Of a DNA stretch of 64,000 nt, positions 44,781 through 53,643 are shown in pieces. The translations under genes and the position numbers were made by a program. This DNA is from Lachnospiraceae bacterium (GTDB lineage Bacteria > Bacillota > Clostridia > Lachnospirales > Lachnospiraceae): NCBI GenBank assembly GCA_011959925.1, contig BLMD01000303.1:1-64000 (forward strand). The letters run 5' to 3'. The first letter of the stretch is position 1, and each line of letters opens with the position of its first letter. The notes beneath the pieces were generated by a model, which was not told the DNA's origin, ran no database searches, and worked only from the letters and a program-made list of their open reading frames with translations.

Positions 44781-46229
44781 CTATTTCATACTCCGAAGCA
44801 ATTCTGTCAAAAACCGATATACACGTTCGGCAGAAGAAATACTCAAACGTTCCTTAGGCGTATGAATGTCAAAATTATCCGGCCCAAACGATACGGCGTC
44901 CAGCCCTTTGATTTTATCTGCAAACATACCGCATTCCAGTCCCGCATGGATTGCTTCAAACACGGGTTCTTTCCCGAACATTTCCCGATACACGCCGGCA
45001 ACCTGATTGCGGAGAACAGAATCCGCACAATATTCCCATGCAGGATAATCCCCGTCAATAGAAATTTCTCCGCCTAAAAATTCCGTAAGATACGTCAACT
45101 TTTCCGCAAGATCTTCTTTACGGCTTCCGACGCTGCTTCGGACAGAAACGGAAACAAACAAATCTTTTTTGGACAGCTTTAAAATTCCGGCATTTAATGA
45201 AGTCTCTACAAGTCCGTGGATATTGGTACTCATATGCATCACGCCGTTGGGCAGATTACGCAGGAAAAACAGAACTTTCTGCATGGATACCGCCGAAAGG
45301 ATTTCTTCTTCTGTTTCATTTAGAATTTCAGTATGCACGGAAAGCTTAGGATCGGAAACTGCAAATTCTTTTTGCAGGATCTGCGTTATTTCAGAAATAT
45401 ATTGAAGGAATTCATTCGTTTGATCGGACGGTACTAAAATTTTGCCGGTCACTTCTCTCGGAATGGCATTGTCCTTTAAACCTCCTTCCAAAGATACTAC
45501 GCCGATCTGCATTCTGGTTTCTACGTATTTGATGATCCGCCCCATTTCTATTACGGCATTGGCATGCTCTTTATCGATTTCGCTTCCGGAATGACCCCCG
45601 AGCAGACCATGCAGCCGAAGCAGAACCAACGTCCCTTCCGCTTTCTGATAAGCTACTGGAATATGGATCCGCGCCGAAAGTCCGCCGGCGCAGCTTGTCA
45701 AAAAATGGCCCTCGATATCCGAATCGATATTCAAAAGAAAATGCCCCTGCAGCATGGATAAATCGACAGATTTTGCCCCAAGCAGTCCGACCTCTTCGTC
45801 ACTTGTAATAACGACCTCAAGCCTTGGATGCAGCAGGGAATCATCGTCTAAGACTGCAAGCGCATATGCTACTGCAATACCGTCGTCTCCGCCTAACGTC
45901 GTACCTCTGGCTTTTAGAAAATCTCCGTCGAGATAAAGATCCAATCCCTCCGTTTCAAAATCAATATCCCGGTCCTCTTCTTTTTCACAAACCATATCCA
46001 TGTGCCCCTGGATAATAACGGGATCTGACGCTTCATATCCGGCGGACGCCTCTTTTATAATGATGACATTGTGATCCGAATCCTGGTAATGCTCGAATCC
46101 ATGCTCCTTTGCAAAATTGACCAGATAGTCGCTGATCGCTTTGGTATGATAGGAGCCGCGGGGAATGGCGCTGATCTCCCGAAAATAACGAAATACGTTT
46201 TGCGGTTTTAGATTTTCTAAACTACTCAT
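44781..46229 (-). CDS. pepD: aminoacyl-histidine dipeptidase PepD
   Basis: A 482-residue M20 metallopeptidase that splits dipeptides such as Xaa-His in the cytoplasm. Metal ligands lie in VIIQGHMDMVCEKEE, TLGGDDGIAVAYALAVL and TSDEEVGLLGAKSVDLS, and near the C-terminus in HAGLECGMFADK. It starts the minus-strand run and diverges from ylbJ with 30 bp between the start codons. Confidence 0.93.
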   Translation of the reverse strand: MSSLENLKPQNVFRYFREISAIPRGSYHTKAISDYLVNFAKEHGFEHYQDSDHNVIIIKEASAGYEASDPVIIQGHMDMVCEKEEDRDIDFETEGLDLYLDGDFLKARGTTLGGDDGIAVAYALAVLDDDSLLHPRLEVVITSDEEVGLLGAKSVDLSMLQGHFLLNIDSDIEGHFLTSCAGGLSARIHIPVAYQKAEGTLVLLRLHGLLGGHSGSEIDKEHANAVIEMGRIIKYVETRMQIGVVSLEGGLKDNAIPREVTGKILVPSDQTNEFLQYISEITQILQKEFAVSDPKLSVHTEILNETEEEILSAVSMQKVLFFLRNLPNGVMHMSTNIHGLVETSLNAGILKLSKKDLFVSVSVRSSVGSRKEDLAEKLTYLTEFLGGEISIDGDYPAWEYCADSVLRNQVAGVYREMFGKEPVFEAIHAGLECGMFADKIKGLDAVSFGPDNFDIHTPKERLSISSAERVYRFLTELLRSMK

Positions 46230-46259
46230 AGCAGCCTCCTTCTTATAATATATTGTATC

Positions 46260-47183
46260 ATGAAAGAAAAATATTTAATTTTAATCCTGTTGATTTTATT
46301 TATCTTTTTTATCCTCACACATCCGGCAGCCTCTATGGCTGCTGCCGGCAGCGGGCTTCTGCTCTGGTATGAACAGATTCTGCCTGCCCTGCTTCCGCTT
46401 GCAATTTTATCCAATCTGATGGTGTATTCCAATTATATGCAGATTGTCACAAAATATTTATATCCGCTGACAAAGCGTATCATCCCGACCAGCCAAAACG
46501 GCAGCTTCGCATTGTTCGGCGGTATGTTGTTCGGCTTTCCTCTGGGAAGTAAGATCAGCGCGGATCTGGTCTCTCAAGAGAGTATCGGCAAAGAGGAAGG
46601 AGAAATCCTTGCCGTTAGTTTCAACCAGCTAAGCCCCGTATTCGTCAGCGGATACCTCCTGACGAATATCTTAGAACTGCCGCACCTGACGCTTCCAAGC
46701 TATGTAGCGCTGTATCTGCCGCCTGTCTGTTACAGTATTTGGAAATTAAAAAAACTGAAACCTCAAAATGCAAAAAATTCGGCATCCGATTCTGCCTTTG
46801 ACTTTCGAATCATAGATGCCGGTATTATGAACGGTTTTGAATCCCTGACCAAACTAGGCGGATATATCATCCTCTTTTCGATCTTTGCAGCCATACTTCA
46901 TACATATAACACAAGTTACCCGCTGATTAACTTCATCTGCACCGGGCTTGTGGAAGTGACGACCGGAATCTCCTGCCTGAAGGATTCTGCCCTGCCCAGA
47001 GAATACGTCTATCCGCTTGCCGTTTTTTTCGCCTCATTCGGCGGATTGTGCGGCTTTGCACAAACCTGTTCCATGACAAGAGAATGTTCTTTTTCAAAGA
47101 TGCGGTATCTGATCTGCCGCATGTGCTTTGCCGCGGTAAGCTGTCTGCTTGCCTGGCTGTTTTATCGCATATGGAAGTTATAA
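46260..47183 (+). CDS. ylbJ: sporulation integral membrane protein YlbJ
   Basis: A 307-residue membrane protein needed for spore cortex formation in B. subtilis. About eight membrane helices, with LLLWYEQILPALLPLAILSNLMV, GSFALFGGMLFGFPLGSKISADL and SFGGLCGFAQT matching the family. No ribosome site precedes the ATG: the upstream bases are TATAATATATTGTATC, so the mRNA may be nearly leaderless from that -10 box. It converges with the coiled-coil gene. Confidence 0.88.
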   Translation: MKEKYLILILLILFIFFILTHPAASMAAAGSGLLLWYEQILPALLPLAILSNLMVYSNYMQIVTKYLYPLTKRIIPTSQNGSFALFGGMLFGFPLGSKISADLVSQESIGKEEGEILAVSFNQLSPVFVSGYLLTNILELPHLTLPSYVALYLPPVCYSIWKLKKLKPQNAKNSASDSAFDFRIIDAGIMNGFESLTKLGGYIILFSIFAAILHTYNTSYPLINFICTGLVEVTTGISCLKDSALPREYVYPLAVFFASFGGLCGFAQTCSMTRECSFSKMRYLICRMCFAAVSCLLAWLFYRIWKL

Positions 47184-47193
47184 CGAAGATCTT

Positions 47194-47820
47194 CTATTCC
47201 TCGACATCTCCGTCAAAAGGAAACGGCTCGCTTAACGGTCCGCCGGTCGTTTCTTCCGACGATTCGGCTGACGCCTCAAATTCCTGAGGTCCCAGTTCCA
47301 GATGGTCTTTCGTAATAACATCCAGATAGCTCTGCAGGGAATTGACCAGATTTTCTGTCCGGATTTTTGCCGTTTCAATGGATCCGGAAATAATCTCTTC
47401 TAAATTCCTTAATTTATCAGCTGTATACTGCATCGCACCGGAACGAATGGTATTGGCATCGTTCGTCGCATGATCTAAAATTTCCTGCGCCTGCTTTGTG
47501 GCAATCATAACGACTTCATTTGCCTGCGCATATGCCTGCTGCATGATCTCATGCTCGCTGATCAGCTCATTTGTCTGAATCTGTGCCTGCGCAAGGATTT
47601 CATCTGCTTTTGTCCTGGCATCCGCCAAAATTGCTTCTTTATTGCTGATGATCTTCTGATAACGCTTGATTTCTTCCGGCGTTTTCACGCGCAGTTCATG
47701 TAACAGCTCTTCTAACGTCTCTTTGTCTACAATAATATTCGAACTGTTGAACCGCTGAACTTTACAGCCCTCTATGTATTCTTCGATTTCTCCGATTATC
47801 TGCTCCATTCTGCTGTTCAT
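47194..47820 (-). CDS. coiled-coil protein, ATP-synthase-b/DivIVA-like
   Basis: A 208-residue soluble protein dominated by a long helix (about 55-170: NKEAILADARTKADEILAQAQ, AYAQANEVVMIATKQAQEIL, DKLRNLEEIISGSIETAK), then an acidic tail. Similar proteins are annotated as ATPases or DivIVA-like in Lachnospiraceae without known function. The ATG at 47820 follows TAGGAGTG; it lies 11 nt after coaD. Confidence 0.7.
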   Translation of the reverse strand: MNSRMEQIIGEIEEYIEGCKVQRFNSSNIIVDKETLEELLHELRVKTPEEIKRYQKIISNKEAILADARTKADEILAQAQIQTNELISEHEIMQQAYAQANEVVMIATKQAQEILDHATNDANTIRSGAMQYTADKLRNLEEIISGSIETAKIRTENLVNSLQSYLDVITKDHLELGPQEFEASAESSEETTGGPLSEPFPFDGDVEE

Positions 47821-47831
47821 AGACAACACTC

Positions 47832-48317
47832 CTAACTTTTTATATTGTATTTCCTGTAAACTCTGTCGACAAACTGTTTGGGGACAAATTTGGTAATATC
47901 TCCGCCGTAAGCGGCAAATTCCCGTACAACGGAAGAACTAAGATACGAATATTTCAGATTTGTCGTCAAGAATATCGTCTCCACTTCCGGATATTCCACA
48001 TGATTTGTCTGTGCAATCTGAAGCTCATATTCAAAATCAGTTACTGCTCGGAGCCCTCGTACAATGATCGTAGCGCCGCTCTCTTTCATATAATCCACTA
48101 AAAGCCCGTCAAAAGAATCTATCGTCACATTTTTCATATCCTTTGTAAGCTCTTTTAACATACTAACACGTTCATCCACAGAAAACAATGAATTTTTGGA
48201 ACTATTATTCAGCACGCCTACAATTAATTCGTCAAAAATCGCAGAGGAACGCGCAATAATATCCTGATGGCCAAACGTAACCGGGTCGAAACTTCCCGGA
48301 TAAATTGCTTTTCTCAT
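47832..48317 (-). CDS. coaD: phosphopantetheine adenylyltransferase CoaD
   Basis: CoaD adenylylates 4'-phosphopantetheine, the penultimate step of coenzyme A synthesis. 161 residues, with the nucleotidyltransferase TxGH-equivalent [35 protein letters not shown] and the C-terminal [19 protein letters not shown]. Its start overlaps the rsmD stop (ATGA). Confidence 0.96.
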   Translation of the reverse strand: MRKAIYPGSFDPVTFGHQDIIARSSAIFDELIVGVLNNSSKNSLFSVDERVSMLKELTKDMKNVTIDSFDGLLVDYMKESGATIIVRGLRAVTDFEYELQIAQTNHVEYPEVETIFLTTNLKYSYLSSSVVREFAAYGGDITKFVPKQFVDRVYRKYNIKS

Positions 48318-48871
48318 GACTCCCTCCTCTTTAGGAACATATGGACATTTGTCTTATATTTTTTTTCTTTTACAATCGTAAAACCGGTATGTTCCAAATA
48401 GGAAAAATCTGTTCCAAGCGCAGCCTCTGCCACGATCAGCGTCGTATTTTTTACTAAAGAGGAATGTTCCAAATAAAAAAGCACGTCTTTTTCCAGCGAC
48501 TCTCCGTAGGGCGGATCCATAAATATCACGTCAAATTGATAGGTTCCTTCCAGAAAACGAAGCGCCGACATCACATCTTTCTGCAAAAGAAGCGATTCTT
48601 CTTCTGATTTCGTAACACGGATATTTTCTCTGATACAATCCGCCGCTTGTTTGGAACGCTCTGCAAATACTGCAAAACGTGCGCCCCGGCTGACAGCTTC
48701 TAACCCGATCTGTCCGCTTCCGGCAAACAAATCCAGAAAATAACATCCCGGGATCTCATCCTGCAGCATATTAAAGAGCGTCTCCTTGATCCGATCGGTT
48801 GTCGGACGCACGTCTTTTCCCTGCAGTGTCTTTAGCTGCAGTCTCCGTTTCGTTCCTGCAATGATTCTCAT
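48314..48871 (-). CDS. rsmD: 16S rRNA G966 N2-methyltransferase RsmD
   Basis: A 185-residue methyltransferase modifying 16S rRNA. Motifs: [28 protein letters not shown], the SAM loop [20 protein letters not shown] and the catalytic VIFMDPPYG. It is paired with coaD, the usual Firmicutes order, 12 nt after pncC. Confidence 0.95.
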   Translation of the reverse strand: MRIIAGTKRRLQLKTLQGKDVRPTTDRIKETLFNMLQDEIPGCYFLDLFAGSGQIGLEAVSRGARFAVFAERSKQAADCIRENIRVTKSEEESLLLQKDVMSALRFLEGTYQFDVIFMDPPYGESLEKDVLFYLEHSSLVKNTTLIVAEAALGTDFSYLEHTGFTIVKEKKYKTNVHMFLKRRES

Positions 48872-48883
48872 CTTCTGCTCCTT

Positions 48884-49357
48884 TTATCCAATGGATTCTT
48901 CGATCGTATTCTTCACCAGTGTAAGCGCTGCGCAAACAGACGCCTGACGGACTGCCTGCCTGTCCCCCGCAAACAGATGGCGTTTTGTTTTGATCCGGTT
49001 GTTATAACAGCAGGAAAGATACACCAGTCCCGCCGGTTTTTCTTCTGTCCCGCCGTCCGGTCCGGCGATACCGGTAGAAACGATGGAAATATCTGCGCCT
49101 GCCGCCCGTTTCGCTCCCCGTGCCATCTCTTCCGCCGTCTGGCTGCTGACTGCCCCATAGCGTGCCAGCGTCTCATGAGATACGCCAAGCAGCCGTTCTT
49201 TCGCTTCATTGGAATACGTAATATACCCTTCTTCAAACTGTCCGGAAACCCCCGGCACATTGACAAGCGCGGCTGCGATCAGCCCTCCCGTACAGGATTC
49301 TGCCGTCGTAATCTTTAGCCGGTATTTCATCAAAAGGTCTACAATCTCCTGCTCCAT
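48884..49357 (-). CDS. pncC: nicotinamide-nucleotide amidase PncC (CinA C-terminal domain)
   Basis: A 157-residue stand-alone CinA C-terminal domain that deamidates NMN in pyridine nucleotide salvage. It shows KITTAESCTGGLIAAALVNVPGVSGQFEEGYITYSN, ARYGAVSSQTAEEMARGA and VSTGIAGPDGGTEEKP. Full-length CinA would have an extra N-terminal domain, absent here. ATG at 49357 is chosen because GGGAAG precedes it. Confidence 0.92.
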   Translation of the reverse strand: MEQEIVDLLMKYRLKITTAESCTGGLIAAALVNVPGVSGQFEEGYITYSNEAKERLLGVSHETLARYGAVSSQTAEEMARGAKRAAGADISIVSTGIAGPDGGTEEKPAGLVYLSCCYNNRIKTKRHLFAGDRQAVRQASVCAALTLVKNTIEESIG

Positions 49358-49383
49358 AGATTCACTTCCCAATCCGTTTTCTA

Positions 49384-49926
49384 TTATTTTTGTTCTTTTA
49401 AAACATCTTTATTCTTCCAAACATAATCCACCAGAGATATTATTGTCAAAAGCAGTGCGATATACGTAAGAACAACGCCCAGAAGGTCAAACACCGGATG
49501 GTTGATATCCAAAACCAAAACAATAATCATCAGCATCTGAAACGTCGTTTTAAATTTCCCCCAATAATTTGCCGCAATTACAACGCCGTTATCGGACGCT
49601 ACCAGGCGAAATCCGCTGATGATAAACTCTCTGCTGATAATGACAATCACGATCCAGGAAGCAAGCTGTCCCGTCTCGATCAAACAGATCATGGCCGCGC
49701 AGACCAAAAGTTTATCTGCCAGAGGATCCATAAACTTGCCGAAATTCGTCACCAGATTATACTTTCTGGCTATTTTCCCGTCTGCAAAATCGGTCAGGCT
49801 TGCCCCGATAAAAATCACTGTCGCAATATAATTTCCATATCCCTCAAATCCCGGATACAATAAAAAAAACACAAAAAACGGAATTAATACGACGCGGAAA
49901 ATCGTTAATTTATTTGGCAGATTCAT
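49384..49926 (-). CDS. pgsA: CDP-diacylglycerol-glycerol-3-phosphate 3-phosphatidyltransferase PgsA
   Basis: Makes phosphatidylglycerol phosphate in the membrane. The 180-residue protein begins NLPNKLTIFRVVLIPFFVFFL, carries the CDP-alcohol transferase motif DFADGKIARKYNLVTNFGKFMDPLADKLL and four or five hydrophobic segments. Its ATG overlaps the rimO stop (ATGA). Confidence 0.95.
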   Translation of the reverse strand: MNLPNKLTIFRVVLIPFFVFFLLYPGFEGYGNYIATVIFIGASLTDFADGKIARKYNLVTNFGKFMDPLADKLLVCAAMICLIETGQLASWIVIVIISREFIISGFRLVASDNGVVIAANYWGKFKTTFQMLMIIVLVLDINHPVFDLLGVVLTYIALLLTIISLVDYVWKNKDVLKEQK

Positions 49927-51248
49927 TCTACTATCTCTCCTATTAAATCATATTCATATGCTCCGGTAATCCGAACCTTTACAAAATCTCCTGTAAGAAG
50001 CGTTTCCTCTGTGTTGATAAAAACATAACCGTCTACATCTGGAGCGTCGCGGTAAGTCCGTCCGACATAAGCGTTCTCGTCCGCCACCTGCCCTTCGATT
50101 AAAACCCACAGTTCTTTTCCTTTGACCGCTTCGTTTTTATCAAAAGAAATCTCCTGCTGCAGTTCCATCACGGCTTCCTTTCGCGCAAGCTTTGTCTCTT
50201 CTGTGATCTGTTCCGGATAGGAATATGCCGGCGTGCCTTCTTCCGGCGAATAAAGAAATACTCCCAGCCGGTCAAATTCCATATCATTGACAAACTGCAT
50301 CAGTTCTTCATGCATCTGATCGGTCTCGCCCGGAAATCCGCAGATCAACGTCGTACGAAGACAGATATCCGGGATCTTTTTCCTCAGTTTTTCTATGATG
50401 CGTACCATATCGTTTCGGCTTGTCTTTCTTCCCATCCGCTTTAGTATGGAATCCGAAGCATGCTGAATCGGCATATCCAGATAATGGCATACCTTTGGAT
50501 TCCGTATCATAGCGTCAATCAATTCATCATCGATTTCTTCCGGATAACAATACAGGATTCGTATCCACCGGATACCGGAAATTTCACCAAGCGCATCCAA
50601 CAGCCTGCCTAACGATTTCGTTCCGTATAAGTCCAATCCGTAGAGCGTTGTTTCTTGTGCAACAAGAATGAGCTCTTTTACACCAAGGGATGACAGTTCC
50701 CTCGCCTGATCGAGCAGTTCCTCCATCGGCACGCTGCGATAAGACCCGCGGACGGACGGGATGACGCAATATGTGCAGTGTTTATTGCAACCTTCCGCAA
50801 TCTTCAAATAGGCATAATGCCCGCCCGACGTCAGCATCCGCGTCTGACGCAGTTTCGGAAGACCGGTAAGTTCTTTAAAATTCTCATATGCTTCTCCCGC
50901 GGCGGCTTTATGTACCGCATCTACGATACTGTCATAGGAGTTGGCGCCGAGGATGGCATCTACTTCGGGTATCTCTTTTTTTATTTCATCCTGGTATCTT
51001 TGGGCAAGGCATCCAGTCACAATCAGACCCTTTGCATTTCCCTTTTCCTTGTATTCTGCCATTTCTAAAATCGTTTGGACGCTTTCTTCTTTTGCATCCC
51101 CGATAAAACAGCAGGTATTGACGACGATAATATCTGCTTCTCTTTCATCATTGGTAATCGAAATACCATCCGCTGCAAGCATTCCAAGCATCTGCTCGGA
51201 ATCCACAAGATTCTTATCGCAGCCTAACGATATAAAAAATAATTTCAT
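49923..51248 (-). CDS. rimO: ribosomal protein S12 methylthiotransferase RimO
   Basis: A 441-residue radical SAM enzyme that methylthiolates an aspartate of ribosomal protein S12. N-terminal UPF0004 domain (FISLGCDKNLVDSEQML), radical SAM cysteines in GCNKHCTYCVIPSVRG, and a C-terminal TRAM domain. The SLGCDKNLVDSE and AYLKIAEGCNKHC signatures point to RimO rather than MiaB. Followed by pgsA and pncC. Confidence 0.93.
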   Translation of the reverse strand: MKLFFISLGCDKNLVDSEQMLGMLAADGISITNDEREADIIVVNTCCFIGDAKEESVQTILEMAEYKEKGNAKGLIVTGCLAQRYQDEIKKEIPEVDAILGANSYDSIVDAVHKAAAGEAYENFKELTGLPKLRQTRMLTSGGHYAYLKIAEGCNKHCTYCVIPSVRGSYRSVPMEELLDQARELSSLGVKELILVAQETTLYGLDLYGTKSLGRLLDALGEISGIRWIRILYCYPEEIDDELIDAMIRNPKVCHYLDMPIQHASDSILKRMGRKTSRNDMVRIIEKLRKKIPDICLRTTLICGFPGETDQMHEELMQFVNDMEFDRLGVFLYSPEEGTPAYSYPEQITEETKLARKEAVMELQQEISFDKNEAVKGKELWVLIEGQVADENAYVGRTYRDAPDVDGYVFINTEETLLTGDFVKVRITGAYEYDLIGEIVE

Positions 51249-51287
51249 TGTTTCCTCCAGCGTCTGTTTCTGTTTGCTAACTGCTAT

Positions 51288-51324
51288 AAAAGGGATGTCA
51301 AAACCCGCGTTTTGTACATCCCCC
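51288..51324 (-). terminator. terminator after rpoZ
   Basis: The arms GGGATGT/ACATCCC (51292-51298 with 51316-51322) continue into CAAAAC/GTTTTG inside, followed on the minus strand by TTTTAT. It separates yicC-remA-gmk-rpoZ from rimO. Confidence 0.7.
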
Positions 51325-51343
51325 CTGATCGTATAACGGCTTT

Positions 51344-51580
51344 TTATTCTTCTTCGCTTAAAATCTTAACGTCTCCGACATACAATTCCTCTACTGCAAT
51401 GGAAAGCGGCTTCTTTCCATAAGAATTCGGAAGCATAGGCTCTGCTCCCCCGATGATCTGGCGCGCTCGTTTTGCCGCGGCAATTACAATCGAATAACGG
51501 CTGTTTACAACCGGCTCCTCACCGATTGCAACATCATGATTAACCACTTTCATCAATTCTACATAAGACGGATGTATCAT
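51344..51580 (-). CDS. rpoZ: RNA polymerase omega subunit RpoZ
   Basis: A 78-residue omega subunit that helps assemble RNA polymerase. SRYSIVIAAAKRARQIIGG and KKPLSIAVEELYVGDV are the conserved core. It follows gmk by 2 nt, the standard gmk-rpoZ arrangement. Confidence 0.93.
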   Translation of the reverse strand: MIHPSYVELMKVVNHDVAIGEEPVVNSRYSIVIAAAKRARQIIGGAEPMLPNSYGKKPLSIAVEELYVGDVKILSEEE

Positions 51581-51582
51581 AT

Positions 51583-52215
51583 TTATTCTCCTTCCGAAAA
51601 GCTTTTTAACTCTTCTTTCATTTTATTCATAAACCCGCGGTTTCTGGACACTTTACGATGCTCGTTTGTAATGATGGAATGTACTTCTTCCACACATTGT
51701 TCGAGTCTATCGTTTACGATCAGATAATCGTAAGCATCCACCCCGCATGCCTCCTCAGATGCCCGAAGCAGCCTTGCTTCCACGACATCCGCCGCATCGG
51801 TTCCCCGTCCGGTCAGCCTTTGTTTGAGGGTACCGGCATCCGGCGGCGTAAGAAACAAAAACAGCGTATCCGGAAACATCTCTTTGATCTTTAACGCTCC
51901 CTGGATTTCTATTTCCAATATGACGTCAAATCCCGCCTCCAACCGGTCTTTCACATAGGCTTTCGGCGTCCCGTAATAATTTTCAACGTACAAAGCATAC
52001 TCTATCAGCTCGTTTTTTTCAATCATTTTTTCAAATTCTTCTCTGGTTTTGAAAAAATATTCTCTTCCGTCCTGTTCCGTTCCTCTCGGCTGCCGTGTCG
52101 TTGCCGAAACAGACAGTGCATACCGATTGGGATAGCGGTTTAAAAGTTCCTGTATCACGGTTCCTTTTCCGGAACCGGAAAAGCCGGAAAGCACGACTAA
52201 AATTCCTTTTTGCAT
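51583..52215 (-). CDS. gmk: guanylate kinase Gmk
   Basis: Phosphorylates GMP to GDP. 210 residues with P-loop LSGFSGSGKGTVIQELL, the GMP-binding SVSATTRQPRGTEQDGREYFF, and DVILEIEIQGALKIKEMFPD. It lies between remA and rpoZ. Confidence 0.97.
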   Translation of the reverse strand: MQKGILVVLSGFSGSGKGTVIQELLNRYPNRYALSVSATTRQPRGTEQDGREYFFKTREEFEKMIEKNELIEYALYVENYYGTPKAYVKDRLEAGFDVILEIEIQGALKIKEMFPDTLFLFLTPPDAGTLKQRLTGRGTDAADVVEARLLRASEEACGVDAYDYLIVNDRLEQCVEEVHSIITNEHRKVSRNRGFMNKMKEELKSFSEGE

Positions 52216-52224
52216 AGATTCTCC

Positions 52225-52485
52225 CTATTTATCCTCCCTGTTTCCCGCCAGCTCATGAAAACGACCGGCCAGCGTATCCGGTCCCAGTGCAGAAAATACG
52301 ACCGTATCCTGTTCCATGATCAGGATGCTCCGCGTTTTTCTTCCCTGCGTGGCGTCTACTGCGCATTCCTCCTGCTTAGCTCTTTGCACCAGCCGTTTCG
52401 CCGGCGCGGAATCCGGCGTTACAATTGCGATGATCTTATCGGTATTTACCAGGTTTCCAAACCCGATATTCATAAGTTCCGTCAT
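52225..52485 (-). CDS. remA: RemA family regulator (DUF370)
   Basis: An 86-residue DNA-binding protein; RemA activates biofilm matrix and osmoprotection genes in B. subtilis. Conserved core: LMNIGFGNLVNTDKIIAIVTPDSAPAKRL and DATQGRKTRSILIMEQDTVVFSAL. It sits between yicC and gmk as in many Firmicutes. Whether it controls biofilm here is not known. Confidence 0.93.
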   Translation of the reverse strand: MTELMNIGFGNLVNTDKIIAIVTPDSAPAKRLVQRAKQEECAVDATQGRKTRSILIMEQDTVVFSALGPDTLAGRFHELAGNREDK

Positions 52486-52499
52486 GGCAAACCAAACTC

Positions 52500-53378
52500 C
52501 TATTCTATATTCTGAATCTGTTCTCTGACTTTCTCAATATCTGTTTTTAAATCGATGCCGACATTTGAAATCTCAAGATCCGTTGATTTAGAAAGTATCG
52601 TATTGGCTTCACGGTTCATCTCCTGCGCGATAAAATCAAGCTTTCTTCCGATACTGCCGCCCTCTTTGAGCGCCGTTTTCGTAGCTTCCACGTGGCTTTT
52701 AAGGCGCACGGTCTCTTCGTCTACGCAGATCTTATCTGCAAATAACGTCACCTCGGCTGCAATCCTGCTCTCTTCTATCTGACGGTTTTCAAACAGTTCC
52801 GCTACTTTTTCCTCCAGACGCTTTTTGTATTCAGAAAGAATTGCGGGAGACCGCTCTTCAATAAAAGCCACATAGCCAAGCATCTCGTTTAATTTTGCGT
52901 CCAAATCCTCCAAAAGATGTTCTCCTTCTGCGATTCTGCTCTCTACAAACCGGCTGCAGGCACCTCGCAGCGCTTTTTCTAAAATGATCCAGAGTTCTTT
53001 TTCGTCGACGCTTTGTTCTTCCATCGTAAAGACTTCCGGATACCTAGAAAGCGTACTGACGCAGACATCCATCTCAAGCTGAAACGTTTCCGCCATTTGC
53101 TTTAAATAGTTCAGATACGCCGCGGCAATATCTTCGTTATATTTCAACGCGAAATTTTCTTCGGTAAAATCTTCATAAGAAATAAATACGTCCACCTTGC
53201 CCCGTTGTATATATTCCTTTAAAAGCGTCCGGATGCTGCTTTCAAAGAAACCGAATTTCTTGGGCATTTTGATATTGACGTCCAAATATCTGTGGTTTAC
53301 GGATTTTAATTCTACCGTAAATTTTCGATCGTGTTCCATTATCTCACATCGACCAAATCCGGTCATGCTTTTAATCAT
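52500..53378 (-). CDS. yicC: YicC family endoribonuclease-like protein
   Basis: A 292-residue YicC/YloC protein; members have been shown to cleave RNA. The start MIKSMTGFGR and the C-terminal KLDFIAQEMNREANTILSKS are diagnostic. ATG at 53378 follows AGGAGG; the open frame extends upstream without conservation. First gene of the yicC-remA-gmk-rpoZ operon. Confidence 0.93.
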   Translation of the reverse strand: MIKSMTGFGRCEIMEHDRKFTVELKSVNHRYLDVNIKMPKKFGFFESSIRTLLKEYIQRGKVDVFISYEDFTEENFALKYNEDIAAAYLNYLKQMAETFQLEMDVCVSTLSRYPEVFTMEEQSVDEKELWIILEKALRGACSRFVESRIAEGEHLLEDLDAKLNEMLGYVAFIEERSPAILSEYKKRLEEKVAELFENRQIEESRIAAEVTLFADKICVDEETVRLKSHVEATKTALKEGGSIGRKLDFIAQEMNREANTILSKSTDLEISNVGIDLKTDIEKVREQIQNIE

Positions 53379-53470
53379 GTCAATCCTCCTGCCGCTTTTT
53401 GGGATACTGCAATACTGCAAGTTTCTGTTATAAAAAACTGTATATTTTTTCCTGTCCACAGTCGATTTCT

Positions 53471-53499
53471 ATTATATCGAAAAAAGACGGATTCGTCAA
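53471..53499 (-). promoter_or_regulatory. yicC: promoter of yicC-remA-gmk-rpoZ
   Basis: TTGACG (53499-53494), 17-base spacer and perfect TATAAT (53476-53471) on the minus strand, 93 nt before yicC. Confidence 0.75.
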
Positions 53500-53577
53500 A
53501 CGATAGCGTACATAAGTTTTTATTTTTTTGTAAATTTTGCAAAAATGCTTACGCTTAAATGCGTAGTAATACCAATG

Positions 53578-53627
53578 CGCTGAAAAACGGCTGCAAACAG
53601 ACGGATCTCGCCGTTTTACAGCCGTTT
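53578..53627 (-). terminator. terminator after asd
   Basis: AAACGGCTG and CAGCCGTTT arms (53619-53627 with 53585-53593), partly extended inside, then TTCAG on the minus strand, 17 nt beyond the asd stop. Confidence 0.65.
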
Positions 53628-53643
53628 CTATTCCAAACATGAT

